Of a DNA stretch of 64,000 nt, positions 45,069-54,159 are shown piece by piece. The notes beneath the pieces are model-generated. The model worked only from the letters and a program-made list of their open reading frames with translations. It was not told where the DNA came from and did no database searches. Within the stretch, counting starts at the first letter, position 1; every line of letters starts with the position of its first letter. Both the position numbers and the translations under genes were made by a program. Source of the DNA: UBA6522 sp965205045 (GTDB lineage: Bacteria; Pseudomonadota; Gammaproteobacteria; Steroidobacterales; Rariloculaceae); the NCBI GenBank assembly GCA_965205045.1, contig OZ242031.1, forward strand, positions 5,084,001 to 5,148,000. The letters are read 5' to 3'.

Positions 45069-46751
45069 TCAGGCCGGGGGCGCCGGATGCACGAACGGCC
45101 AGGGTGACGACTCGGTCCGGGCGTCGACGGGAACCACGATGATCACCGGCCCCTGTTCCCGGAAACCCTCCTCGATCGCCCGCGCCAGCGCGTCCGGCCC
45201 GCTGACCTTGACGCCCTTGGCGCCGAAACTCTCCGCCATCTTCACGAAGTCCGGATTGACCAGGTCCGCCCCGAAATCGCGGCCCCCGAACCGCTGCGAC
45301 TGGTCCCGGCGCACGTTCTCGAAGCCGCCGTTGTCGAATATCACCGTGACGAGGTTGATGTTGAATTGCACCGCTGTCGCGAGTTCCTGAACGCCGAACA
45401 TGAAGCCACCGTCGCCGCAGGCAACGACGACACCCTTGTCGGGGTTGGCAACCTTGACTCCCAGCGCGGTGTGAAATCCGTAGCCCAGGTTGTCCTGGTA
45501 GCCGCAGGTCACGTATTGCCGGGGGGCGTAGACGGGAAATGCCACCCGGGCCGCGAACCCGGTCTGGGTGATCTCTTCCACGAAGAAACCGTCATCCGGC
45601 AGCGCCCGGCGAATCGCCTTCAGGTACTGAACCTGCGGCTGCAGGGTTTCGAGCGAGGCTTCGGCGGAGGCCTTGTAACCGGCGAACTCTTCGGTGCGAT
45701 CATCGCGCTTGCCGATCGTCTTCTCCAGCACATCCAGGAGCGCCTGGGTACCCTCCTTCGAATCGGCGACCACGCCCACATCGGGCGGCAGGCGAACAAA
45801 CTCCGTCGGATCGATATCCACGCGCACGGTCCGGAGGCCTTCGGGCAACCAATTCCAGCGCATATGCGCCAGTTCCAGGCGGCTTCCGATGCCAATGAGC
45901 AGATCGCACCTGGGCCAGTACTCGAACGCGGCCGTGGACAATAGCCCGTAGGGGCTTCGGTTGCTGACGATACCCTTGCCGCTGCGATGGGCGGTTACCG
46001 GCGCCTGGATCAGTCTTGCCAGCGCCTCGATCTCTTCACCGGCGTGATATGCGCCCGCGCCGACAACGATCAGCGGGTTGCTGGCCTCCCGGATCAGTTT
46101 CGCGGCATCCGCAATCCTGTCCTGGTCCGGCGGCGGCGGCGGCGGAATCTCCCGGTCCACGTCCAGCACGACGTCTGCAGAAGTCTCGAACACATCCCAC
46201 GGCGCCTCAATGGCCGCAGGCCGGATGCGGCCCGTGTGCATCCGGCGAAACGCCTCGGCCACCACCCCCGGCGCATGGCTCGGGTGATCGATGCGCTCTG
46301 CCCAACCCGTGAAGCCGCGCATCGTGGCCAGTTGGTCGGGCAATTCGTGCAATTGCCCTCTCCCCTGCCCGATCAGGTGGGACATGATGTTCCCGGTCAC
46401 GCAGAGCACCGGGGTATTGGCGCCGTAGGCCGTGCACAGCGCAGCGGAGGAATTGAGCATGCCGGGACCGGGCACGACGGTGTAGACACCCGTCCTGCCG
46501 CTGGACTTGGCGTAGCCGAACGCCATATAGCCTGCGCCCTGCTCGTGGCGGGTGGTGATGAAGTTGATCGGCTCCCGTGCCACCGCATCGTTGAATCCGT
46601 ACATGTGCACACCGGGGATGCCGAACAGCGTATCCACGCCGTGCGCAACCAGGGATTTCGCGACCGCCTCCCCCGTTGTCATGCGGATCGGTGTCTTCGC
46701 GGCCGCCGATGCTGCCGGCAAAGCGGTTGAGGGTATGGATGCTGCGTTCAC
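45069..46751 (-). CDS. Thiamine diphosphate-dependent decarboxylase/synthase family enzyme
   Basis: A 560-residue ThDP enzyme of the acetolactate synthase / benzoylformate decarboxylase superfamily. The cofactor-activating Glu is in RHEQGAGYMAFGYA, the central domain has NPLIVVGAGAYHAGEEI, and the ThDP/Mg motif is GDGGFMFGVQELATAV with VIFDNGGFENVR providing the Asn. The GTG at 46751 is favoured over one at 46775 because GGAGAG lies at the right distance. No regulatory subunit is adjacent, so acetolactate synthase in branched-chain synthesis is less likely than a catabolic 2-oxoacid decarboxylase or carboligase. It lies 89 bases downstream of a LysR gene on the same strand. Confidence 0.85.
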   Translation of the reverse strand: MNAASIPSTALPAASAAAKTPIRMTTGEAVAKSLVAHGVDTLFGIPGVHMYGFNDAVAREPINFITTRHEQGAGYMAFGYAKSSGRTGVYTVVPGPGMLNSSAALCTAYGANTPVLCVTGNIMSHLIGQGRGQLHELPDQLATMRGFTGWAERIDHPSHAPGVVAEAFRRMHTGRIRPAAIEAPWDVFETSADVVLDVDREIPPPPPPDQDRIADAAKLIREASNPLIVVGAGAYHAGEEIEALARLIQAPVTAHRSGKGIVSNRSPYGLLSTAAFEYWPRCDLLIGIGSRLELAHMRWNWLPEGLRTVRVDIDPTEFVRLPPDVGVVADSKEGTQALLDVLEKTIGKRDDRTEEFAGYKASAEASLETLQPQVQYLKAIRRALPDDGFFVEEITQTGFAARVAFPVYAPRQYVTCGYQDNLGYGFHTALGVKVANPDKGVVVACGDGGFMFGVQELATAVQFNINLVTVIFDNGGFENVRRDQSQRFGGRDFGADLVNPDFVKMAESFGAKGVKVSGPDALARAIEEGFREQGPVIIVVPVDARTESSPWPFVHPAPPA

Positions 46752-46840
46752 GCGATCTCTCCGGAACACCGTCACGCGATCATAATCGGCGCGCCCGGCC
46801 GGTAACTAATGCAATTGCCGCCTTCTACCATAATTCGGGC

Positions 46841-47746
46841 TTATGGAGCGGGTCGCCGGTCTGCGAGATGGCTGCGCAGAATCGTTCTGAACGCGTTCAG
46901 CGCGGCACTGGGCCGCGTCGTCTTGAGGCGCGTGAGGCCTGCCTCGAAGTCCCAGAACGTTCCCGGGTGGCGGATCGTAGTAAGCGACAGATCTTTCAGA
47001 ACCGGTTTCGCGGCAGAAGCGAATGTGGTGAGCAGGTCCGAACTCCGAACCAGGAACAGGGCACCGAAAGCGTTGGTCTCCACGACCACCTTCGGCGGCT
47101 CGAGTCCGTTGGCTACGAAATAGGCGCCGATACGGCCGGAACTCACATGATCATCCGACAGGATCACCCACGAATATCGGGCGATGTCCCGGGGTGAAAC
47201 GATTTCGTCGCCTGCCAGGGGGTGCCCGTCGCGTGCGATGATCGTGTGTCTCAGCCTCGTGAGAGATTCCTTGACGAGCTCCGCGTGGGCGGGAAAGTCC
47301 AGGGTTCCGCAGACGGCATCCACGTCTCCGGAAAGCAACCGCTCCAACTGGGACTCGAACCCGCCGCCCGTCAGCGACACCCGGATGTCCGGATACGCCT
47401 GCTGGAACTCGGCAATGATCGGCGGCAGGATCCAGCAGATCCAGGTCGGGCCGGCGGCGATATTCAGGCGGCCCCGCACGCCCCGGGACCACTCGGTTAT
47501 TTCGGCGAGCGCATGCTGATACTCGAGGTTCATCAGCTTGACCCGGCGGGCCAGGATCTTTCCCTCGGGCGTCAGTTCGATGCCGCTCGGCTTGCGGTCC
47601 ACGAGCACGACATTCAGTTCGTTTTCCAGTTGCTTCAAACTGCGGGTCAATGCCGGCTGCGTTACGCCGATCTGATCGGCCGCCTGCGTGATGGAACCGG
47701 AATTCGCAATGGCGAGAAAGTGATAAAGCCTTCGAGTCTGAAGCAT
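46841..47746 (-). CDS. LysR-type transcriptional regulator
   Basis: A 301-residue LysR regulator. The N-terminal winged helix-turn-helix begins MLQTRRLYHFLAIANSGSIT and contains AADQIGVTQPALTRSLKQLE; the effector domain follows from about residue 85 (RGRLNIAAGPTWICWILPPI). An upstream GTG at 47767 is possible; ATG 47746 matches the family start. It sits between the ThDP enzyme gene and the FAH-family gene, all on the minus strand, and is a candidate controller of either. Effector unknown. Confidence 0.88.
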   Translation of the reverse strand: MLQTRRLYHFLAIANSGSITQAADQIGVTQPALTRSLKQLENELNVVLVDRKPSGIELTPEGKILARRVKLMNLEYQHALAEITEWSRGVRGRLNIAAGPTWICWILPPIIAEFQQAYPDIRVSLTGGGFESQLERLLSGDVDAVCGTLDFPAHAELVKESLTRLRHTIIARDGHPLAGDEIVSPRDIARYSWVILSDDHVSSGRIGAYFVANGLEPPKVVVETNAFGALFLVRSSDLLTTFASAAKPVLKDLSLTTIRHPGTFWDFEAGLTRLKTTRPSAALNAFRTILRSHLADRRPAP

Positions 47747-47872
47747 CTGAGTCCGCCAGGCAGGCACCGGTTATACGAGAATTATGGCCAGGCGCGCTCA
47801 CATGGCAAGTTCGGCAACGGTTGCGTGGCATATGTCAGAGTCGCCGGTACGTCCCGCGATCTGTTTCGACGT

Positions 47873-48856
47873 CTACGCGCGTTTGACCGTCTGCTCTATG
47901 GCACCGAACATCGAACGGCCGTCGTCGTGGAACATTTCCAGGCGGACAACGTCGCCGAACTTCATGAACGGGGACTTCGCCTCGCCGGTATCGAGGAACT
48001 CCCTGGCGCGTTTTTCCGCGATGCATCCGGTTCCGGTCGAGCGGTCTTCGTTGCCGAGTGCGCCGGCGCCGATGACCGTGCCGGCGCAAAGGCCGCGGGT
48101 CAGCGTTGCGTGGACGATGAGATCGAGGTAGTCGAACGCGTTGTCCCTGCCCGGGTCCAGTTCGCCGAACCGCTCGCCGTTGAGTTCGCACAGGTACCGG
48201 CCGCTGAGGAGTCCACCGTTCCAGGACTTGCCCAACTCGTCGGGCGTCACCACGAAGGGACCCAGCGCGTTGGCGGGCTTGCCCTGCATGAAGCCGAACT
48301 TGCGGCCGATTTCCGGCGGAATGATTGCCCGCAGCGAAAAATCGTTGAGCAGGCCGAGCAGCTTGATGTGACCGGAGGCCTCTTCGCGGGAAACGCCCAT
48401 GGGCACATCGTCGGTGATCACGACCACCTCCGCCTCGAAGTCGACGCCGTACGGAGCATCATCCGGCAGCAAGAGCGGTTCGTACGGCCCGAGAATCTCA
48501 TGGGACATTCCCTGGTAAAGCAACGGCTTCTCGTAGAAATCCTCCGGCAGCGAGTCTCCCCGCGCCTTGCGGATCACCGCCATGTGGTTCGGATAGACCG
48601 AGCCGTCCAGGAACTGGTAGCAACGGGGCAGCGGCGCGGTGAGTTCGCCGGCGACGATGGGAAATGAATCCGGCATTTCCCCCGCGTTGAGTTGCTCATG
48701 AGCGTCTGCCAACGGCTGTTCGGCCTCGGCCCAATTGTCCAATGCGGCCTGCAGATTCGCGGCGATATGCGGCACGCGGACGCCCGTGTTCAAGTCCCTG
48801 TTTACGACGATCAGGTCGCCGTCGCGGCTCTCGCCGCGCAATGTCGCAAGCTTCAT
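47873..48856 (-). CDS. Fumarylacetoacetate hydrolase-family enzyme
   Basis: A 327-residue FAH-family protein resembling the short bacterial fumarylacetoacetases that accompany homogentisate dioxygenase. Blocks include MKLATLRGESRDGDLIVVNR at the N-terminus, YQFLDGSVYPNHMAVIRKA, YGVDFEAEVVVITDDVPMG (metal-ligand region), IGRKFGFMQGKP and the GTVIGAGALGNEDRSTGTG region. GGAGAG precedes ATG 48856. If it is fumarylacetoacetase it makes fumarate and acetoacetate in the last step of homogentisate degradation. Homogentisate dioxygenase lies 1.8 kb upstream on the same strand; no maleylacetoacetate isomerase is seen. Confidence 0.82.
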   Translation of the reverse strand: MKLATLRGESRDGDLIVVNRDLNTGVRVPHIAANLQAALDNWAEAEQPLADAHEQLNAGEMPDSFPIVAGELTAPLPRCYQFLDGSVYPNHMAVIRKARGDSLPEDFYEKPLLYQGMSHEILGPYEPLLLPDDAPYGVDFEAEVVVITDDVPMGVSREEASGHIKLLGLLNDFSLRAIIPPEIGRKFGFMQGKPANALGPFVVTPDELGKSWNGGLLSGRYLCELNGERFGELDPGRDNAFDYLDLIVHATLTRGLCAGTVIGAGALGNEDRSTGTGCIAEKRAREFLDTGEAKSPFMKFGDVVRLEMFHDDGRSMFGAIEQTVKRA

Positions 48857-48957
48857 GCGCTCTCCTGGTTGTTTCGGATAGGTGAAATGGATGGGTTGTA
48901 CGGCTAATGGTCGTCCGCCGACCGGAACCTGGCGCAACGACACTCGGTGGCCGGACC

Positions 48958-50469
48958 TTACTGCAGCCGGATCAGAACACTCTTGTTCTCGAGATACCCG
49001 AGCACGGACTCGTAGCCGAGATCCCGTCCGAACCCGGACTGCTTGAAACCGCCTTCGGGCAGCGATGCATGGGGGAAACCACCCGTGTTGACGCTCACCT
49101 TGCCGCAGCGCAGCCGGCGCACGACCCGGTGCACGGTCGACAGGTTGTTGCTCCACACCGTGGCCGCGAGCCCGTAAATGGTCGAATTGGCCTGCGCCAC
49201 GACTTCGTCGATGTCGTCGAAGGGCATCGCCACGAGCACCGGGCCGAAGATCTCTTCCTGAACCACCGTCGAGGTCGGCTTCGTGTTCACCAGCACGGTG
49301 GGTGGCACGTAGTACCCGTCCGCGTCGACCGGCTTGCCACCGGCGACCACTTCCGCACCCTCCTCGGTACCGACCCGGATATAGCCGGAGACGCGCTGCT
49401 GCTGGTCGTGCGAAACAAGTGGGCCCAACTGCGACTCCGGATCCAGGCCGGCGCCCAGCCGGAGGCGGTTGGCGTGGTCCGCCACGCCGGATACCACCTC
49501 GTCGAACCTGCGCCGCTGCACGTAGAGCCGCGAGCCGGCCACGCAGACCTGTCCGGCGTTGAAGAAGATCGAATCCGCCGCTCCGCCGATGGCGGTTTCG
49601 ATATCGGCGTCGTCGAAAACGATGGTCGGCGACTTGCCGCCAAGTTCCAGGGTGACCCGCTTGACCGTCTCGGTGGCGGCCCGGTTGATGAGTTTGCCGG
49701 TGACGGTGGATCCGGTGAACGAAATCTTGTCCACATCCGGGTGCTCCACCAGGGCCGCTCCCGCGGTCTCGCCGTATCCGGTGACGATGTTGATCACGCC
49801 AGGCGGAAACCCGGCTTCCAGAGCCAGTTCGCCCAGCCGCAACGCCGACAGCGGCGTCTGCTCCGCCGGCTTGAGCACCACCGTGCAGCCGGCGGCGAGC
49901 GCCGGCGCCAGCTTCCAGGACGCCAGCATCAACGGCACGTTCCAGGGAATGATGGCGCCCACGACGCCAACCGGTTCCTTGACCGTGTATCCGAAGCATT
50001 CAGCACCGGGGAATGGGGCCACGATGTCCGCGGTCTTGCCGAAAATCTTGCTGGACCAGCCGCCGATGCTGCGGATGGCCCCGGCCGCGCCCATGACGTC
50101 GAGGTTGCGCGCCACGAATCCGAGCATGCCGTTGTCGACGGTTTCGATCTGTCCGAGTTCGTCTGCGTTCTGTTCGATCAGGTCCGCCAGGCGCCACAGC
50201 AGGCGTTCGCGGGCTTCCGGCGCCATGCCGCGCCAGGCCGGATCCTCGAACGCCTTGCGCGCGGCGGCCACGGCCGCATCGACATCGGCGGCGGCGGCCT
50301 CGGCGACGCGCGCGATCTCCTTCCCCGATGATGGGTCGATTACCGGAAACGTCGCGCCACTGGACGCGGGGACCCACTCCCCGCCGATCAGAAGACGCCG
50401 TTCACCGTCCAGATAATTGCGGACGTCTCCGCGCAGTTGACCGAAATCGTTCGCCAGACTTGCCACCAT
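48958..50469 (-). CDS. NAD(P)-dependent aldehyde dehydrogenase
   Basis: A 503-residue aldehyde dehydrogenase of the general ALDH superfamily. GGAGG precedes ATG 50469. Motifs: PWNVPLMLASWKLAPALAAG, GFPPGVINIVTGYG, FTGSTVTGK, VTLELGGKSPTIVFDDAD with the general-base Glu, FNAGQVCVAGSRLYV with the catalytic Cys, and EEIFGPVLVAMPFDD. Position between homogentisate dioxygenase and the FAH-family gene suggests oxidation of an aromatic or aliphatic aldehyde feeding this pathway; the substrate cannot be read from sequence. Confidence 0.92.
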   Translation of the reverse strand: MVASLANDFGQLRGDVRNYLDGERRLLIGGEWVPASSGATFPVIDPSSGKEIARVAEAAAADVDAAVAAARKAFEDPAWRGMAPEARERLLWRLADLIEQNADELGQIETVDNGMLGFVARNLDVMGAAGAIRSIGGWSSKIFGKTADIVAPFPGAECFGYTVKEPVGVVGAIIPWNVPLMLASWKLAPALAAGCTVVLKPAEQTPLSALRLGELALEAGFPPGVINIVTGYGETAGAALVEHPDVDKISFTGSTVTGKLINRAATETVKRVTLELGGKSPTIVFDDADIETAIGGAADSIFFNAGQVCVAGSRLYVQRRRFDEVVSGVADHANRLRLGAGLDPESQLGPLVSHDQQQRVSGYIRVGTEEGAEVVAGGKPVDADGYYVPPTVLVNTKPTSTVVQEEIFGPVLVAMPFDDIDEVVAQANSTIYGLAATVWSNNLSTVHRVVRRLRCGKVSVNTGGFPHASLPEGGFKQSGFGRDLGYESVLGYLENKSVLIRLQ

Positions 50470-50677
50470 GTTTACCTCCAATTCGCTCGGACGGCGTTCT
50501 CGTAGTTGCTGCGGGCATTGGAATACCCAAGCCGAACAGCACCGAACCATATCCGCTTGGCCACTCCCGTAACACCCCGCGAGCCTAATAGTGTCTTTTG
50601 GTTTCGTTAAACGTCAGTCAGCCGGGGCGGTTCGGCAACGTCGAACTACCGGTGCGCGCACCCTGTGCCCGTTCGCC

Positions 50678-52009
50678 TCAACGGCCGGGCCGCCCGAAAT
50701 GCCGCCTGAGCCCGTCCCAGACGCCCGGGTAGTCCAACTGGCGCTCCGGCGCGTCCAGCGCAAGCCGGGTCGGTCTGATCAGATAGCGCGACTCGAACAT
50801 GAACGCCATCGTATCCCGCAGGCGTTCGGGCTTCAATTCCATGGCCGTGGCCCGCTCGTAGGCTTCCCCGTCGGGACCGTGCGGCGCCATGCAGTTGTGC
50901 AGGCTCGACGCGCCGGGCGTGAATCCCCCCGAGGTCTTGGCATCGTAAACGCCGGCGATCAGGCCCATGTACTCCGACATGACGTTGCGGTGGTACCAGG
51001 CCGGACGAAAGGTGTCCTCCATCGTCAGCCACCGGGGCGGGAAAATGACGAAATCCACGTTCGCCGTACCCGGCGAATCCGATCGGGATGTGAGGACGGT
51101 GAAGATCGAGGGATCGGGGTGGTCGTAACTCACCGATCCGATGACGTTGAATCGATCCAGATCGTAGCGGTAGGGATACAGGCTCCCATGCCATGCCACC
51201 ACGTCCAGCGGCGAGTGCTTCAGGCGGGAGAGGTATGGCTGCCCGTCCAGCTTGCAGATCAGCTCGAAGTCCCCGTCGCGGTCCTCGTAGGCGGCGGCCG
51301 GCGCCTCGAAATCCCGGCTGTTGGCCAGGCAGTCCGATCCGATCGGCCCACGCTCCGGCAGTTCGAGCAAGGCTCCGTAGTTTTCGCAGACATAACCGCG
51401 GGCGGTCCCATCGGTCAGTTCCACCCGAAACTTGAGTCCCCGGGGAATCACCGCGATCGTCTTTGGCGGCACGTCCAGCACGCCGCACTCGGTATGGAAC
51501 CGCAACGCGCCGTCCTGGGGAACAATCAGCAGTTCACCATCGCAGTCGTAGAAATACCGGTCCTCCATGGAACGATTCGCGCAATAGATGTGCACGCCGG
51601 CGCCGATCTGGGCGTGCGCGTCGCCGCAGGCCGCCAGGGTGAACAGGCCATCGACGAAATCCGCCGGTTTGTCGGGCAGCGGGAACGGATGCCATCGCAT
51701 CGGGTCCGGCGGCGTCGCCGCACCGCCGATTGGCGCATTCAGCAGCCGCGAATGGCCGACGGCCTCGAACCCGACGGTCGCCACGGACGGCCTGATCCGG
51801 TAGAACCACGAGCGGAAGTTCCTCGCCTTGGGCGCGGTGAACGCGGTGCCGCTGTACTTTTCGGCATAGAGCCCCAGCGGCGCCTTCTGCGGCGAACTAC
51901 GGCCGATGGGCAGTGCACCGGCCTCGGCTTCGGTGGCGTGCTCGTTACCGAAACCGGTCATGTAGGCACTGCCAGCCACCTGAAGGCTTCCGGATCGTTC
52001 AACACTCAC
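50678..52009 (-). CDS. hmgA: Homogentisate 1,2-dioxygenase
   Basis: A 443-residue homogentisate 1,2-dioxygenase, converting homogentisate to maleylacetoacetate in tyrosine/phenylalanine catabolism. The N-terminus YMTGFGNEHATEAEAGALPI is highly typical. Iron ligands correspond to H340 and E346 in WYHRNVMSEYMGLI and H377 in APHGPDGE; a further conserved His is in SYDHPDPS. The start is GTG 52009 with GGAG upstream. It lies on the same strand as the ALDH (208-base gap) and FAH-family genes. Length and motifs match the family well. Confidence 0.95.
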   Translation of the reverse strand: MSVERSGSLQVAGSAYMTGFGNEHATEAEAGALPIGRSSPQKAPLGLYAEKYSGTAFTAPKARNFRSWFYRIRPSVATVGFEAVGHSRLLNAPIGGAATPPDPMRWHPFPLPDKPADFVDGLFTLAACGDAHAQIGAGVHIYCANRSMEDRYFYDCDGELLIVPQDGALRFHTECGVLDVPPKTIAVIPRGLKFRVELTDGTARGYVCENYGALLELPERGPIGSDCLANSRDFEAPAAAYEDRDGDFELICKLDGQPYLSRLKHSPLDVVAWHGSLYPYRYDLDRFNVIGSVSYDHPDPSIFTVLTSRSDSPGTANVDFVIFPPRWLTMEDTFRPAWYHRNVMSEYMGLIAGVYDAKTSGGFTPGASSLHNCMAPHGPDGEAYERATAMELKPERLRDTMAFMFESRYLIRPTRLALDAPERQLDYPGVWDGLRRHFGRPGR

Positions 52010-52087
52010 TGTTTAGTTCTCCTCATACAGCCAACGAAGAACGAACCTGCGTCACATCGCGGCTACAAGACTGCAGAAAATCGCTTG

Positions 52088-53035
52088 TCAGTCGCCGCCG
52101 CGATTGACGTTGATGGTCACGGTGGCCGGCGCGCCGTCGTCGCGCAGGCCGTAGTACTCGACGTGGTACCGGTCGGCGGTGTAGACGTCGCCCCGCGCGC
52201 TTCCGTCGAAGAACGGCCGATTGATGCCGAGGTTACCCAACGAGAGGAGCTGGCCCGGCATCAGGTCCTTGCCGTGGGACTGCAAGTGGTCCCGGAGCCA
52301 ACGAACCGCGTCGACGGGCCGGTACCAGTCCGCCATCGACCTCCGCTGGATGACCGTCCCGTGCTCATCGAGCACCGCATACTCCATGTTGTTCAGGCGT
52401 TGCAGCCACTCTTCCGTCGAGCCGATGGCGACGGGTTCGCCGGCCAGGGCGATGCGGGTCGACATGTTTCCCACTATGCCCCTGATCATGCCGTTCTCGT
52501 CCGGCGCGGACGTCGGATCCGGGATCTCGGCGAACGGGACGACGGCATCGAGACCGGCAAGAATCTCCAGATTCGTCTCCGCGTCATTAATGTCGGTACT
52601 GCCCACGCGGAACGCGAAGTCGGCTTCCAAGAAGCTGTCCGCCCCCATGTCCTCTAGACGGACGGCGGCGCCGTCCTCCAGAAACATGCCGGAAAGCAAT
52701 TGCGCCCTGATCCCGCCGGCCGGGAAATTGGGATTTGCGGGTCCCGGACTATGGCCGCCCGTCTTGTAGCCCACGACCTCACCCAGGGTCGGGCGCAGCA
52801 TCTCCACCAGTTCATCCTGCCAGCGATACGCCTCCTCCAGCGACAACTCAGGAGCGAAGGGTTGAACCATTCTGTTATTCAGGAAGTCGTCCACCATTAC
52901 GGCCACTGCGGCACGGACATCGGATTCATCCGCCGGCGCATCGGACTGGGCCGGAGCATTTGCCGACCAAACCAGCGCTGCCAGCATTCCCAGGAGTCCG
53001 ATTCTGGCGTGACCACGCTCCTTTAATCTCGTCAT
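52088..53035 (-). CDS. Exported 2-keto-4-pentenoate hydratase/FAH-superfamily homologue
   Basis: A 315-residue protein related to 2-keto-4-pentenoate hydratases (MhpD type). The fold is indicated by VGYKTGGHSPGPANPNFPAG, the ligand-like acidic segment DSFLEADFAFRVG, DAVVPFAEIPDPTS and PGQLLSLGNLG. Unlike typical cytoplasmic members it starts with a signal-like segment (ARIGLLGMLAALVWSANAPAQ) and GGAGAGAG before ATG 53035, so it should be exported. The expected hydratase reaction on a 2-hydroxypentadienoate-type intermediate in the periplasm would be unusual. It lies between homogentisate dioxygenase and two members of the secreted GRWDGD family. Confidence 0.75.
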   Translation of the reverse strand: MTRLKERGHARIGLLGMLAALVWSANAPAQSDAPADESDVRAAVAVMVDDFLNNRMVQPFAPELSLEEAYRWQDELVEMLRPTLGEVVGYKTGGHSPGPANPNFPAGGIRAQLLSGMFLEDGAAVRLEDMGADSFLEADFAFRVGSTDINDAETNLEILAGLDAVVPFAEIPDPTSAPDENGMIRGIVGNMSTRIALAGEPVAIGSTEEWLQRLNNMEYAVLDEHGTVIQRRSMADWYRPVDAVRWLRDHLQSHGKDLMPGQLLSLGNLGINRPFFDGSARGDVYTADRYHVEYYGLRDDGAPATVTINVNRGGD

Positions 53036-53090
53036 GTTTCTCTCTCCGGTTGCAGCATGACGGCCGAACTGCCGTCAACACGCACGGACG

Positions 53091-54134
53091 TTATCCGGCG
53101 AAGTTCTCCCACTCGGCCGTACAGTCGTAGGGCCTGAATTCGTATCCGGGTAGCGGTGTCCGGGTGGTCTCGAAATACAGCGGCTCCGGAAACACCGCCG
53201 GGTCGCTGATCGTAATCGCGTAATGCAATACCGGCTCGCCATCTGCCTCGACCACCCGGAAGCTTTCTTCGTAGCGAGCCTGATCCGACTGCGGTGTTCC
53301 GTAGTCCGAGTAATAGGGCCAGTCCACGTGTGTCGTGGTGACCAACAGGGTATCGCCTTCCCACCGGCCCACCGAGTAACCCACGTTGGACGGCTCGGGG
53401 TTCGGGTCCGGTTCACCCATGTGGATGAGTCTCCGGATGTCGTACTGGACCAGTTGGATGCGGATATCGTTACCTTCCCGAAAGATTCCCATCGGCCGCG
53501 GATCGAACATCGCATCGGGCATGCCATGCTCGCAGTGAAGCTGGCGATTATCCGTCAGCGGATCGTATGCGGCACTGAGTTCGGCGCCGCGCTCCGTGTA
53601 GTCCAACTCCTGCAGCGCGCCGGCGAACCACGGTCCGGAGTGCGTGTCCCAACTACGGAATATACCGTCTGCCTCAAGCGCTTCTTCGGCCGCCCTGGCA
53701 GGGTCGATCCGTTCTGGCTGCTCGACCAGCCGATCGTTCGACCAGCGCATTTCCCGGCCGGCCCCCTGGACGTATTCCCTGCCGTCAGGCATCAGGATGT
53801 GAAGCAGGCCCAGGGAGTGCGGATTGTTTCTGGCGACGTGCCCTGCCACGCGAACGGTTCCGAGCAGGTGGTGCTCGGCGAGACCCATGTTCTCCAGCCG
53901 TCGGGGATTCGGTCCAAACTCGAGTTCCCAGAGAGTCTCGGCGCCGGACTCGTCGACAACGCTGAGTTTCGCCCGCGTATGGGGGTTGCGCCAGAAAACT
54001 TCGACGATTTCGCCCTGAAGCTCGACTAGTTCCGACTGGTACAGGAGCGGATTGGTTACGCTTCCGTGGTGGGCATGCGATGCATACGGTATCAACGCAA
54101 GTAACGTAAACGGAAGAAGTTTCAAAGACCTCAT
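53091..54134 (-). CDS. Secreted two-domain protein: DUF6152 plus GRWDGD domain
   Basis: A 347-residue exported protein and the clearest example of the two-domain architecture. ATG 54134 starts a signal peptide (LLPFTLLALIPYASHA); the frame is open far upstream over the next gene, but those codons are a shadow. DUF6152 begins AHHGSVTNPLLYQSELVELQ, contains FWRNPHTRAKLSVVDE and ARNNPHSLGLLHI. The second domain has MGIFREGNDIRIQLVQYDIR, VGYSVGRWEGDTLLVTTTHV, ARYEESFRVVEADG, ISDPAVFPEPLYFE and YEFRPYDC before the end. It lies 25 bases downstream of another GRWDGD-domain gene and 55 bases upstream of the hydratase homologue, so an operon is likely. Confidence 0.82.
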   Translation of the reverse strand: MRSLKLLPFTLLALIPYASHAHHGSVTNPLLYQSELVELQGEIVEVFWRNPHTRAKLSVVDESGAETLWELEFGPNPRRLENMGLAEHHLLGTVRVAGHVARNNPHSLGLLHILMPDGREYVQGAGREMRWSNDRLVEQPERIDPARAAEEALEADGIFRSWDTHSGPWFAGALQELDYTERGAELSAAYDPLTDNRQLHCEHGMPDAMFDPRPMGIFREGNDIRIQLVQYDIRRLIHMGEPDPNPEPSNVGYSVGRWEGDTLLVTTTHVDWPYYSDYGTPQSDQARYEESFRVVEADGEPVLHYAITISDPAVFPEPLYFETTRTPLPGYEFRPYDCTAEWENFAG

Positions 54135-54159
54135 GACGACCTCCGGGCAACGGACCGCG

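Noticed and set aside
48859..49999. Possible fusion of the FAH-family protein with an upstream 380-residue extension
   Set aside because: The extension is an out-of-frame reading of the aldehyde dehydrogenase gene; ATG 48856 has its own ribosome site and matches the family start.
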